In this document: positions 1 to 7,855 of the stretch, in pieces
Numbering within the stretch: the stretch's first letter is position 1
How the letters are laid out: each line of letters starts with the position of its first letter
IMG/VR virus record: IMGVR_UViG_3300038701_002630
Location: 1-22,124 of that record
Length of the DNA stretch: 22,124 nucleotides
Source of the DNA: a virus
Reading direction: 5' to 3' (one strand)
Position numbers and translations under genes: made by a program
Notes under the pieces: generated by a model
Told to the model about the DNA's origin: nothing
The model's input: only the letters and a program-made list of their open reading frames with translations
The model's database searches: none

Positions 1-255
1 AAAGCTGAAAGAATTTCAAAAGAATATCATCCTGCATGGAATAGATTATCAAAGGCTGGAATCTCTTTAATGACAAGAAATGTTTATCAAATTCTTGGTA
101 AAGATTTACAAAGTCCTAGTGATTTTCTAGTGTGTTATACAAAAGATGGAAAAATTTCGGGCGGTACTGGTCAAGCTATGAGAATAGCAAAAGACTATAA
201 TGTTCCAATACACAATCTGAAATCAGATGGCGAATTTAAAAGGATTAATGTTTGA
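1..255 (+). CDS. C-terminal part of a SLOG-like (DprA/YspA-type) phage protein
   Basis: The reading frame is open from the first base, so the gene begins before the window; an internal Met at base 70 is not a convincing start. The 84 visible residues contain FLVCYTKDGKISGGTGQAM followed by RIAKDYNVPIHNL. This layout (hydrophobic strand, a Gly-Gly-Thr-Gly turn, a helix with Ala, then 'nvPihNL') is typical of SLOG Rossmann-like nucleotide-binding proteins common in phages, sometimes annotated as DprA-like. What it binds is unknown. It overlaps the ligase gene by 4 bases, which suggests one operon and translational coupling. The family call rests on pattern recognition of the C-terminal half only. 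Confidence 0.6.
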   Translation, partial: KAERISKEYHPAWNRLSKAGISLMTRNVYQILGKDLQSPSDFLVCYTKDGKISGGTGQAMRIAKDYNVPIHNLKSDGEFKRINV

Positions 256-1385
256 TTAGAGAAAAAATATTTAAAAAAGATAAAACTGGAAACACTCGTA
301 TCTGGTGGATGGAAGTTCAGGATAATGCTTATAGAGCTCATTCTGGAATTCTTGATGGTAAAATTGTAACTTCCGGGTGGCAATACGCTGAAGCTAAAAA
401 TGAAGGCAAAGTAAATGCTACCACACCTGAAGAACAGGCTTTGCTAGAAGTTGATTCTAAATATACACATCAACTCTTTCAGGGCGGCTATCATAGCAAT
501 GTAAAGGATATTAATAAGCCTAAATATTTCAAGCCGATGTTAGCTAAAAATTATAAAGATTTAAAGAAACCTCTTACGTTTCCTGTATATTCTCAGCCTA
601 AGCTGGATGGAATTAGATGTATTGCCACTAAGGATGGTCTCTTTACTAGAAATGGTAAAAAGCTTGTATCTACCCCTCATATTAGTGAAGAGCTGGAATA
701 TTATTTTCAAAGATTTCCTTCTGATATTTTGGATGGTGAACTCTATAATCATAAATTGAAAAATGATTTTGATAGAATTATTTCATTAGCTCGAAAGGGT
801 AAACCAACACCCGAAGATATTGAAGAAGCTAAAGACATTCAATATCATATTTATGATACTTATTCTAATGATCGTTTTAATGAAAGATTTTTCAGAACAA
901 CTATGCGTATGGTAGCTATGTTGGATAGATCACCACACATTAAATATGTTGATACGGTTATGGTTGAAACACAGGAAGAGCTTGATCAACTGTGTGGTCA
1001 ATATATGGCTGATGAATATGAAGGTCAAATGGTGAGACTTCCTGAATTTCCATATGCCAACTCTAGATCTAAATCTCTTCTCAAACGAAAAGAGTTTATG
1101 GGTCAAGGATTTGAAGACGCTGAGTTTGAAATTCTGGATATCGTTGAAGGTAAAGGTGATTGGATTGGAGCAGCTAAAGTAGTTTACTTTAGAAATAGAG
1201 ATGGTTCCGAGGATAATAAGGCTTCATTAAAAGGCTCTTATGAGGAAAATAAAAAGCTACTGGAAAGTAAAGAAAAATATATTGGAGGTGAGGTGACTGT
1301 TAGATATCAGGGTATCAATCCTGATAGTGGAAAATTAAGATTTCCTGTCGCTCACGCATTTTATGAAGGAAAGAGAGATATATAA
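252..1385 (+). CDS. ATP-dependent DNA ligase
   Basis: Seals nicks in duplex DNA through a lysyl-AMP intermediate, for phage replication and repair in the cytoplasm. The nucleotidyltransferase motif I is QPKLDGIRC with the adenylated lysine at about K117; motif IV is EGQMVRL at about residues 257-263; motif V is LLKRKEF with lysines near 278 and 280. The C-terminal part (about 285-377) has the size and pattern of an OB-fold. Residues 1-85 look like the WGR-like N-terminal extension found on ligases of large phages. At 377 aa it is shorter than T4 gp30 (487 aa) and near T7 ligase in size. The start is a TTG at 252, overlapping the previous stop as TTGA; the SD AAAGGA at 238-243 lies about 8 bases upstream and fixes this choice. 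Confidence 0.93.
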   Translation: MIREKIFKKDKTGNTRIWWMEVQDNAYRAHSGILDGKIVTSGWQYAEAKNEGKVNATTPEEQALLEVDSKYTHQLFQGGYHSNVKDINKPKYFKPMLAKNYKDLKKPLTFPVYSQPKLDGIRCIATKDGLFTRNGKKLVSTPHISEELEYYFQRFPSDILDGELYNHKLKNDFDRIISLARKGKPTPEDIEEAKDIQYHIYDTYSNDRFNERFFRTTMRMVAMLDRSPHIKYVDTVMVETQEELDQLCGQYMADEYEGQMVRLPEFPYANSRSKSLLKRKEFMGQGFEDAEFEILDIVEGKGDWIGAAKVVYFRNRDGSEDNKASLKGSYEENKKLLESKEKYIGGEVTVRYQGINPDSGKLRFPVAHAFYEGKRDI

Positions 1386-1861
1386 TGGTTATTAGTAGAG
1401 ATTCGTTTCATTGGAAATTATACATTAGATTTTGCGCAATGTGGGACATTTGGTTTCATAGCCAAAGTAATATCACTGTTTTTAGAGCTGAACAAGTTAA
1501 TAGCTCTATTGGTTTATGTGAATATATGAGAATGCTATTACTATGGGGTCCTATAATGGTGGGCTTCTATTTAGCATTTATAGCATTGGTACTGTATGTT
1601 TTCTTAATTATGCCAATCATGAGCGGAGGTATTGGATTTATTTCAATAGCATTAACAGCTGTTTGCGTTATAGCATTCTTCTTATTTGTTATCGGAGCAT
1701 TCTTTATAATCTTCCTATGTGATACATTAAAAGATAAAGTTATAGAAAAAATAGATAATGCAGCTCAAACAGCTGAAGAGAATGGCGACGACGCACCTAT
1801 TTTAATTCAATACTATAGAGCTGTGAAAAATAAAATTTGCCCAGTTATGGAGATTAAATAA
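1385..1861 (+). CDS. multi-pass membrane protein, function unknown
   Basis: The 158-aa product has an N-terminal soluble stretch of about 50 residues, then two or three hydrophobic spans at roughly residues 52-77, 82-100 and 102-118, then a charged C-terminus of about 40 residues. It is predicted to sit in the inner membrane of the host. The start ATG overlaps the ligase stop (TAATG), and its own stop overlaps the next start the same way, so three genes are coupled. I recognise no family. Its place just before another membrane protein and the rII genes, whose T4 counterparts act at the membrane, suggests but does not show a membrane-related role early in infection. Confidence 0.75.
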   Translation: MVISRDSFHWKLYIRFCAMWDIWFHSQSNITVFRAEQVNSSIGLCEYMRMLLLWGPIMVGFYLAFIALVLYVFLIMPIMSGGIGFISIALTAVCVIAFFLFVIGAFFIIFLCDTLKDKVIEKIDNAAQTAEENGDDAPILIQYYRAVKNKICPVMEIK

Positions 1862-2190
1862 TGAATTTAGATACACTTAAAGAAGTCCTACACCCAGGCG
1901 TAATATTAGTAGCAAGCTTTGTTTTAATAATTGCCTTTTTCCTACCGCAATACTCTTATATTGAAGATTATAATGAATTTCAATATGAAGCTAATATGCC
2001 AGCTTTTCTATGTGAAGAAAATGGTCCACTTGTTGAATGTGAAAATGATATTGTTTTAAACAAATCGGAAACAGCACTTCAAATTGATCATGCAAATGAC
2101 AAATATGAATATAGAATTCCTGAAGGAAAGCTTATATGTCTTGAAGATACACAGATTTTTCAAGATTCACAATGGTTATGCTTAAAATAA
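1861..2190 (+). CDS. single-pass membrane-anchored small protein, function unknown
   Basis: This 109-aa protein has a hydrophobic segment at about residues 13-30 (VILVASFVLIIAFFLPQY), then a strongly acidic domain of about 80 residues. There is no lipobox and no clear cleavage site, so a signal anchor is more likely than secretion. Four cysteines lie in the C-terminal domain (near 50, 59, 92 and 107) and could form disulfides if the domain faces the periplasm. Start and upstream stop overlap as TAATG. Nine bases separate it from rIIA. No family recognised. Confidence 0.7.
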   Translation: MNLDTLKEVLHPGVILVASFVLIIAFFLPQYSYIEDYNEFQYEANMPAFLCEENGPLVECENDIVLNKSETALQIDHANDKYEYRIPEGKLICLEDTQIFQDSQWLCLK

Positions 2191-2199
2191 GGCGAATTT

Positions 2200-4239
2200 A
2201 TGTTATATGAAACACCAAAGAGGGAAGTCGAAACATCTTCGATTTCCTCTAAAGAGATTAAATTAAAAGCAGGTTCCAAAGCTTTTAAAATTCTATTTGG
2301 AACAATATACAAAGATATTATCAAAGCTCTTGTTAGAGAACTGTTTACAAATGCATGGGACTCTCACAAAGATAATGATAGTCTTCATATTCCGGTTGAA
2401 ATTCATGCTCCTTCAAAATATGAACCATATTTCTCTATTAGAGATTATGGAACAGGAATGAGTAATGAAGTGATTAATGATACTTATTCAGTTGTATTTG
2501 CTTCAACTAAAGATAAATCAAATGATCAAGCTGGCTTCATGGGTATGGGCTCTAAAACACCATTAGGATATGCCGATAGCTTTTCGGTAATTTCATACGT
2601 AGATGGAGTTTATGAAGCTTATCAAATTTATCTTAATTCTGAAGGTAATCCTGTTATTGATTTGCAAGCAACCGGAGAAACAACTGAAGCAAATGGTGTC
2701 TTAGTTCAAGTTTCGGTTGAGGACAAAGATATCAATCATTTTAATTCAATGATCAATAACTTTGTTATGACCGTAGATGCCAACGTTAAAGTTGATGGTA
2801 AAAAATTAGAAAAGGCCATCGATATTGGTTACAAATCAAAATGCGGTCATTATACTTATTCATCTAATATCATTTCAGGTACTTATTTAAAAATGGGGTG
2901 TGTTCTATATCCATTATCTAATACTATACGAGACCCTGATTTCGATTCAAGTAAACGCCACGTAAGCCAGTCCAATTTGAATAAAAGAATTGATATTGTT
3001 TTGGACTTTCCGATTGGTTCGTTTGACGTTACAGCTTCTAGAGATGATATTATCTATAATGATAGTACAGCTAGGTTAATTAAAGATGCATTCTCATCAT
3101 TCTCTAAAGAATATTTGAACTACACTGAAAAACGCATTAATCAAGCAAAATCATTCATTGAAGCTAATACAATTTATATTGATAACATCGATCGTATAAG
3201 TAGCTTTATGTTTTACACTGAAAGCAAGAAACTTTATTGGAGAGGGAAAAAGCTTACAGAAATAGTGTCAGAAGATTGCTTCAAAACAGGTATCATTGAT
3301 AATTTTAAAAAGAAATTCGAAATTAAGAAGATCAAAAAGAATTATCAAACCAGTGGATCAATTTCGAGAAACGATCTGGTTGGTGTTGAAATTAATAGAT
3401 CCTTAAATAGAAAATCTATCATTATATTTGATGATGGTAATAATAAGCATGTTGCTCTTAAAGTTAGACATATTTTAAACAATATAGGATTAACACGATA
3501 TAGTGATAAATACATTTATGTAAAAGGTAGTTCACGCAAATCATTGGATTTTCTACTATTATCATATAAATTAGGTGCTACTTCAGTGATTGATATTGCT
3601 TGGTACACACATGTTAAACCTGAACGTGCTCAAAGGGATTACACAACAAAAATCAGATATTTTTCTAGTCAAGGTAAACTGGGTAGAATGGTAAATTTCA
3701 ATTCTGCTGAAAAGGATGAAATTTATTACATCGAATCAGGTACCGTAGGGCATGACACTTTAGTTAACTTTTCTAAATTTTGTGATGTACCTTTAAGCGA
3801 AATTATGATAAAGTATAAAAAAGATGATAAGACTATCAAAAAATATCCTGAGCGTTTTATCAACATACAAAAAGAATATGAAAAAGCTTTAGCAGATTTA
3901 AAAATTAAACCAAATGATATTGATTTTCTAGTTTCTGAAAGATTAAGATCAGTTCTATCATGGTCCACAAAGGAGAAGAGGAAGCGAATTGCTTCTTTAT
4001 TCCTGGATTATCAATCTGTTGACGAAAAACGTGCTGAATTTTTAGACACTTCTGTAGTTAAAAAAGAATTCAAGGATAAAATAGACAAAAGAGAATCTGA
4101 AGTTCTAAAAAAATTAGAAAAATTAATCACAGATAACCCATATCTTGAAATCATTATTAATACTGATAGAATATATGGCGATGAATATAGTAAAGCTATA
4201 AAAACTTTACTTAAAAAAGCGAATATTGAAATTAAATAA
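2200..4239 (+). CDS. rIIA: rIIA-like protein (GHKL ATPase fold)
   Basis: This is a homologue of T4 rIIA, a membrane-associated early protein that with rIIB controls lysis timing and lets phage grow in the presence of lambda RexAB; its molecular action is still unclear. The N-terminal domain carries the GHKL ATP-binding motifs: the N box VRELFTNAWDS with E47, N51 and D54; G1 as IRDYGTGMS with D82, G84 and G86; and G2 as GFMGMGSKTPLGY at about 112-124. T4 rIIA shows the same order (VRELITNMIDAH, CRDFGPGMS, GGFGLGSKSPFSY). At 679 aa it is a little shorter than T4 rIIA (725 aa). The C-terminal half is lysine-rich and diverged. The SD AAGGCG precedes the ATG, and rIIB follows after 9 bases, as in T4. 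Confidence 0.92.
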   Translation: MLYETPKREVETSSISSKEIKLKAGSKAFKILFGTIYKDIIKALVRELFTNAWDSHKDNDSLHIPVEIHAPSKYEPYFSIRDYGTGMSNEVINDTYSVVFASTKDKSNDQAGFMGMGSKTPLGYADSFSVISYVDGVYEAYQIYLNSEGNPVIDLQATGETTEANGVLVQVSVEDKDINHFNSMINNFVMTVDANVKVDGKKLEKAIDIGYKSKCGHYTYSSNIISGTYLKMGCVLYPLSNTIRDPDFDSSKRHVSQSNLNKRIDIVLDFPIGSFDVTASRDDIIYNDSTARLIKDAFSSFSKEYLNYTEKRINQAKSFIEANTIYIDNIDRISSFMFYTESKKLYWRGKKLTEIVSEDCFKTGIIDNFKKKFEIKKIKKNYQTSGSISRNDLVGVEINRSLNRKSIIIFDDGNNKHVALKVRHILNNIGLTRYSDKYIYVKGSSRKSLDFLLLSYKLGATSVIDIAWYTHVKPERAQRDYTTKIRYFSSQGKLGRMVNFNSAEKDEIYYIESGTVGHDTLVNFSKFCDVPLSEIMIKYKKDDKTIKKYPERFINIQKEYEKALADLKIKPNDIDFLVSERLRSVLSWSTKEKRKRIASLFLDYQSVDEKRAEFLDTSVVKKEFKDKIDKRESEVLKKLEKLITDNPYLEIIINTDRIYGDEYSKAIKTLLKKANIEIK

Positions 4240-4248
4240 GGAAAACAA

Positions 4249-5334
4249 ATGCTACCATTTACTATTACACCTCGTGGCGTATCATTTATTATTGAAGGAA
4301 AGCCTCAAAATATTTTGAATAACCACGTTAATTATAAAGAAATTGTTGAAGCGATCAAATCTAATGCAATTGAATCTCTAAAAGAACTATGCGATCTTAA
4401 AAAGTTTGTCGCTATTGCGAGTGAAGGTAATGTTCTAATTGCTGATGACGAAGTAAGATTTAACAACATTAAAGTTAATGATTATTTGGCTGAACGTATT
4501 ATTTATCATTATAAGAATGATTTTCCTATTAAACCTATCTGTAATTTTACACAACGTTTAATGGAAAACCCAAATGAAGAATTACGTGAAGATCTATTTA
4601 AGTGGATGGAAAATGGTAATATGCCAATCTGTTCGAATGGTAATTTTATTGCTTATAAAGCTGTAAGACCTGATTTCACACCAGTACATAAAGGTCCATA
4701 TGGTCAGGATCAGTCAGTTGGTAAAACTGTTACTATGCCACGCGAGAAATGTGATTCTGATCGTAATTCAACATGTTCAGCTGGATTACATTTCTGTTCA
4801 TGGGAATATATTCCTATTTTCACTGATGGTTATTTTAATAGTAATCAAATTAAAATTATCATTCTTGAAATTGATCCTAAGGATGTTGTAGCAATTCCTG
4901 TTGATTACAACCTTTCTAAAGGCCGTTGCTGTAAATTTAAAGTTATTGGTACAATCGATAATGAGTCTGAGCGTGATGAAGTTGCTAAGAAAACTATCTA
5001 TGAAGACGATTTGGATGTTAATGACGCACAACGCAAAATCAAAACTGGACGTCTTTATCCTGTTGAATATCGAGAATTTCTAGATAAGAAATTGGTGACA
5101 CCTGAAAACTGGAAATTTAATGGTGCTTTATACATTTACAATGAGACTAAAACTAATTCTAAAAAAGAAGAATTAACTTTTAATCATAAAGCTACTAAGC
5201 AAATTTTTACTGCTAGTGAACTAACAAAGTTAAAAGCTTCTAAAAATCTTACATATAAAGATCTGTCTTTATTACTAAAAATTCCAAAGGGAACATTAGA
5301 AGGTTGGTTCAAAAAAATTAGGGAGAGCGCTTAA
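4249..5334 (+). CDS. rIIB: rIIB-like protein with C-terminal helix-turn-helix
   Basis: This is the partner of rIIA. The central region matches T4 rIIB closely: NFIAYKAVRPDF, VGKTVTMPR, STCSAGLHFCSWEYI and DVVAIPVDYN correspond to T4 YFYAYKVVRSNY, GKVVKMPR, QTCSRGLHVCSKSYI and DVVSIPIDYN. The N-terminal FTITPRGVSFIIEGKP stretch matches the T4 segment that follows its HTH. T4 rIIB begins with a helix-turn-helix at about residues 1-45; here the protein starts directly with the core, and a helix-turn-helix-like unit (ELTKLKASKNLTYKDLSLLL, then KIPKGTLEGWFKKI) sits at the extreme C-terminus, about residues 320-361. Length is 361 aa against 312 in T4. The SD is AAGGAAAAC. The stop overlaps the next start as TAATG. 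Confidence 0.9.
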   Translation: MLPFTITPRGVSFIIEGKPQNILNNHVNYKEIVEAIKSNAIESLKELCDLKKFVAIASEGNVLIADDEVRFNNIKVNDYLAERIIYHYKNDFPIKPICNFTQRLMENPNEELREDLFKWMENGNMPICSNGNFIAYKAVRPDFTPVHKGPYGQDQSVGKTVTMPREKCDSDRNSTCSAGLHFCSWEYIPIFTDGYFNSNQIKIIILEIDPKDVVAIPVDYNLSKGRCCKFKVIGTIDNESERDEVAKKTIYEDDLDVNDAQRKIKTGRLYPVEYREFLDKKLVTPENWKFNGALYIYNETKTNSKKEELTFNHKATKQIFTASELTKLKASKNLTYKDLSLLLKIPKGTLEGWFKKIRESA

Positions 5335-5597
5335 TGGTATTGGGTGAAGCAATTAATATCGATTTTGAAGAATTTGAAAAATATTATGATTCTGACGAAT
5401 ATGAAGTAGAAAAAAGTGAATATATTGTAGATCAGGATAGATGGCATACTCATTACGAGGCCATCTATTCAAAAGACGATAAATATTATCGTTTAAATTG
5501 GAGCCGTGGTTCTACTGAATATCAGGATGATGGTCCCGAAAATATGTTCGTAACACGAGTTGAAAGAAAAGAGAAAACAGTTTATGTCTACGAATAA
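5334..5597 (+). CDS. small acidic hypothetical protein
   Basis: The 87-aa product is very acidic in its N-terminal half (FEEFEKYYDSDEYEVEKSEY) and rich in Tyr, Asp and Glu throughout. It has no cysteine, signal or membrane segment. The pattern 'YYRLNWSRGSTEYQDDGPEN' suggests a small beta-rich fold of a type common in phage genomes, but I recognise no named family. The ATG overlaps the rIIB stop, and the SD GGGAGAG lies within the end of rIIB, so it is probably co-translated with rIIB. Its end overlaps the next gene by 14 bases. Confidence 0.65.
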   Translation: MVLGEAINIDFEEFEKYYDSDEYEVEKSEYIVDQDRWHTHYEAIYSKDDKYYRLNWSRGSTEYQDDGPENMFVTRVERKEKTVYVYE

Positions 5598-5850
5598 AAG
5601 AAATTGTATAGATTGTAGATTTTATGAAAAATCATTTCTCGGTAGCGGCAGATGTAAAGAAATTGATGGCTATATAAGCATTGAAAGAGATCCACAATTT
5701 GATTCTATTAGTAGATGTGGTTCTAAAGGACTTCTATGGGAAGAAAGAAAATCTCTTTATAAGTCTTTTAAGAAATGCTTGTTTACAATGAAACGAAGAT
5801 GTGTTATATTTTTAAAGAAGGAAATACCCAATGTTCGATTTTTTGAATAG
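5584..5850 (+). CDS. small Cys-rich putative zinc-binding protein
   Basis: The frame is also open to an ATG at 5560, but the start at 5584 (MSTNKRNCIDCRFYEKS) is preferred because it limits overlap with the upstream gene and places the CxxC motif near the N-terminus, as in similar small phage proteins. The 88 aa contain CIDCRFYE, then GRCKEID, then SRCGSK: four cysteines in a C-x2-C...C...C pattern, consistent with one zinc site. The C-terminal half is basic (KSFKKCLFTMKRRC). No function can be assigned. A strong promoter for the following gene lies inside its 3' end. Confidence 0.6.
   Translation: MSTNKRNCIDCRFYEKSFLGSGRCKEIDGYISIERDPQFDSISRCGSKGLLWEERKSLYKSFKKCLFTMKRRCVIFLKKEIPNVRFFE
5782..5810 (+). 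promoter_or_regulatory. sigma70-type early promoter, TTTACA-17-TATATT
   Basis: TTTACA at 5782-5787 (preceded by G) and TATATT at 5805-5810 are exactly 17 bases apart, the same form seen at five other places in the window. It lies in the coding end of the upstream Cys-rich gene. The predicted transcript start near 5817 leaves a short leader with SD AAGAAGGAAA before the ATG at 5831. Confidence 0.6.
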
Positions 5851-6190
5851 AAATAAAGTTGAAGAGCTTGAAGATGAAATTGTCCATCTAAACAAAGTAA
5901 TTAAAAACTTAGCTAAAGCTAGTTACGACAATTATTATACAGTAGCTAATCCAACTTTACAAGCTCAAGAACACGCCGATGCAATTAAAACAAATCTTAT
6001 GCTTGATCTTAATCCAATATTAAAAGAGCATGTTTTGAAAGAAGTAGCTAAAATCGATTGGAGAAATAGCGATAAGAAACCATCCTTATATGTAGCTGGA
6101 GCATCAGCACCAGACGAATTAAGAGTAATGAGATATCATTTTACTTTGCCTGAACTTCATTTAACCTTTGAGGTTGCAAATTATGATTAA
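5831..6190 (+). CDS. hypothetical protein with N-terminal coiled coil
   Basis: The 119-aa protein begins with a predicted amphipathic coiled coil (about residues 6-28, NKVEELEDEIVHLNKVIKNL), which suggests it forms dimers or trimers. The rest is mixed and ends in a short beta-like stretch. There is no membrane segment and no recognisable catalytic motif. The SD AAGAAGGAAA gives good support for the ATG at 5831, which overlaps the upstream gene by 20 bases. Function unknown; similar short coiled-coil proteins are common in early regions of large phages. Confidence 0.65.
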   Translation: MFDFLNRNKVEELEDEIVHLNKVIKNLAKASYDNYYTVANPTLQAQEHADAIKTNLMLDLNPILKEHVLKEVAKIDWRNSDKKPSLYVAGASAPDELRVMRYHFTLPELHLTFEVANYD

Positions 6191-6365
6191 AGTAAATGAT
6201 TGTCCATATTGCGGAGAAAAACCAAAATTTTATCCAGCACAACATAAAGATGGATGGGAATCTGTGGATTGTATTAATGACGATTGTGATATACAACCCA
6301 CAACAGGTTATATGGAATATTATGAAGCCATTAAAACGTGGAATTCGTTTAAAAAAGATCATTAA
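6183..6365 (+). CDS. Lar-like zinc-finger protein (copy 1)
   Basis: The 60-aa product starts at 6183 (MIKVNDCPYCGEKPKFY), with GAGG about 10 bases upstream; an in-frame ATG at 6168 is less likely. It has the layout of the Lar (restriction alleviation) family: CPYCG near the N-terminus, then DGWESVDCINDDC, then an Ala-x-x-x-Trp-Asn ending (EAIKTWNSF). The four cysteines probably bind zinc. In E. coli, Lar from the Rac prophage modulates type I restriction; for most phage Lar-like proteins no activity has been shown. A second, longer copy lies at 18379-18705. Confidence 0.65.
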   Translation: MIKVNDCPYCGEKPKFYPAQHKDGWESVDCINDDCDIQPTTGYMEYYEAIKTWNSFKKDH

Positions 6366-6370
6366 TAACG

Positions 6371-6390
6371 AGAATTGTTAGTTCAATTCT
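6371..6390 (+). promoter_or_regulatory. hairpin 1 upstream of nadV
   Basis: AGAATTG (6371-6377) and CAATTCT (6384-6390) form a perfect 7-bp stem with a 6-base loop. No U-tract follows, so a classical Rho-independent terminator is unlikely. It lies five bases after the stop of the Lar-like gene and abuts a TATAAATA element. Confidence 0.45.
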
Positions 6391-6397
6391 ATAAATA
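6390..6397 (+). promoter_or_regulatory. candidate T4-type late promoter TATAAATA upstream of nadV
   Basis: A perfect match to the T4 late -10 element, in a non-coding gap. The predicted start, about six bases downstream, would place hairpin 2 at the very 5' end of the RNA. The octamer also occurs by chance inside genes of this AT-rich window (for example near 9242), so confidence is moderate. Confidence 0.4.
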
Positions 6398-6401
6398 AAA
6401 G

Positions 6402-6420
6402 TAGTATAGGAGTTATACTA
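6402..6420 (+). promoter_or_regulatory. hairpin 2 in the nadV leader, loop GGAGT
   Basis: TAGTATA (6402-6408) and TATACTA (6414-6420) form a perfect 7-bp stem; in RNA it gains a G-U and an A-U pair at its base. The five-base loop is GGAGT, an SD-like sequence held away from any start codon. The same loop recurs in hairpin 3. Confidence 0.5.
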
Positions 6421-6441
6421 TTAATTAATAAGTAACACGTA

Positions 6442-6456
6442 GGAAAGGAGTTTTCC
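6442..6456 (+). promoter_or_regulatory. hairpin 3: nadV ribosome binding site presented in a GGAGT loop
   Basis: GGAAA (6442-6446) pairs with TTTCC (6452-6456) around the loop GGAGT (6447-6451). The loop is the real SD of nadV; the ATG follows at 6458, one base after the stem. An SD inside a small hairpin at the start codon is a typical place for translational control by an RNA-binding protein or an RNase. Confidence 0.5.
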
Positions 6457-6457
6457 A

Positions 6458-7855
6458 ATGTCAATTTTGACAAAAGCAGACGCATATAAATATTCTCACT
6501 TTAATATTTTCCCAAAAAACATTACAAATAACAACTCATACATCGAGTCACGTGGTATTGATGAAGAATCAAAACTACCTGCAGATGCTGAGGTGCTCTT
6601 CTTTGGTCTTCAAATTTATTTGAAGAAGTATTTAAATGAGAAAACTACAAAAGAAGAAATAGATAGAATGGCTATTCTTATGCCTCGTGCCGGTTTACCA
6701 TTCAACAAAAATACTTGGGATATCATTGTAAATGAATTTGATGGGTATCTTCCTGTAGAAATCGAAGCTATTCCTGAAGGAACTGCAATCGATCCAAGCC
6801 AAGTAATGTTTCAAGTAAGAGCAACAGATGATCGCTTCGCTGAAATCGCATCATTTATTGAAACATCTTCACTTCGAGCAATTTGGTATACAACAACTGT
6901 TGCCACACTTTCACGAGAAGTAAAGAAAATTATTAAACTTCATATGTTAAAAACATGCGATACTTTAGATGGCTTACCATTTAAATTACATGATTTTGGA
7001 GCAAGAGGCGTAAGCTCTCACGAATCTGCCGTAAATGGTGGATTAGCTCACTTGGTAAATTTCATGGGTACCGATACTGTTGAAGCCTTATTCGGTGCAA
7101 TTGATTACTATAACGTTCCATTAGAAAATCCAGTTGGGTTTAGTATTCCAGCATCTGAACATTCTACTATCACATCATGGGGTAGAGATGGCGAATTAGA
7201 TGCATATGAAAACTTCCTGGATATTTATGGTGGTGAAGGTAAAATTATCTCATGTGTAAGCGATAGCTATGATATCTATAATGCTGTGGATAATCTATGG
7301 CCTTCTCTGAAAGATAAGATCGTTGATAGTGGAACAACATTGGTTGTTCGTCCAGACTCAGGTGATCCAGTAACTGTAGTTATTAATATTCTAAAATCAT
7401 TAGAAAAATCATTTGGTTACGAAACAAACAGTAAAGGATATAAAGTACTGAATAGCGTAAGAGTTATTCAAGGGGATGGTATCGATATTGAATCACTTGA
7501 AGATATTCTTAATAACATGACAGCTATGGGTTTTTCAACTGAAAATATTGCCTTTGGTATGGGCGGAGCATTACTTCAAAAAGTTAATCGTGATACTCTT
7601 AAATTTGCTCAAAAAACCAATGCCATTGAGAAAGATGGCGAATGGATTGATGTATATAAAGATCCAGTCGGTTCAAGCTTTAAGAAGTCTAAAAAAGGAC
7701 GTCTTGCATTAATCAAAGAAAATGGTAAATTTAAAACTATTAGATTTGATGAATTGGGCGATAGAAAGAATTATCTAGAGCCAGTTTGGAGAAATGGTAA
7801 GCTTCTAAAGGATTACACATTCGATGAAGTTAGACAAAATGCGGAGGTGCTATAA
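6458..7855 (+). CDS. nadV: nicotinamide phosphoribosyltransferase (NadV/NAMPT)
   Basis: Makes nicotinamide mononucleotide (NMN) from nicotinamide and PRPP, the first step of the two-step NAD+ salvage route. The family opening is visible as KADAYKYSHFNIFP with IESRG shortly after. HDFGARGVSSHESA and AHLVNFMGTDTVEA match the human NAMPT core; the Asp in GTDT corresponds to the residue that favours nicotinamide over nicotinic acid. SIPASEHSTIT carries the catalytic histidine at H235 (human H247). Length 465 aa, near the family norm (human 491). The SD GGAG sits in a hairpin loop. The stop overlaps the nadM start (TAATG), so both salvage enzymes are made together. KVP40-type vibriophages carry the same pair. 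Confidence 0.95.
   Translation: MSILTKADAYKYSHFNIFPKNITNNNSYIESRGIDEESKLPADAEVLFFGLQIYLKKYLNEKTTKEEIDRMAILMPRAGLPFNKNTWDIIVNEFDGYLPVEIEAIPEGTAIDPSQVMFQVRATDDRFAEIASFIETSSLRAIWYTTTVATLSREVKKIIKLHMLKTCDTLDGLPFKLHDFGARGVSSHESAVNGGLAHLVNFMGTDTVEALFGAIDYYNVPLENPVGFSIPASEHSTITSWGRDGELDAYENFLDIYGGEGKIISCVSDSYDIYNAVDNLWPSLKDKIVDSGTTLVVRPDSGDPVTVVINILKSLEKSFGYETNSKGYKVLNSVRVIQGDGIDIESLEDILNNMTAMGFSTENIAFGMGGALLQKVNRDTLKFAQKTNAIEKDGEWIDVYKDPVGSSFKKSKKGRLALIKENGKFKTIRFDELGDRKNYLEPVWRNGKLLKDYTFDEVRQNAEVL

Noticed and set aside
3726-3968. 80-aa open frame on the minus strand
   Set aside because: Entirely within rIIA, without SD or promoter; a by-product of rIIA codon use.
6371-6456. The nadV leader as a known NAD riboswitch
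   Set aside because: Three separate small hairpins with GGAGT loops do not match the NAD-I or NAD-II layouts as I know them.
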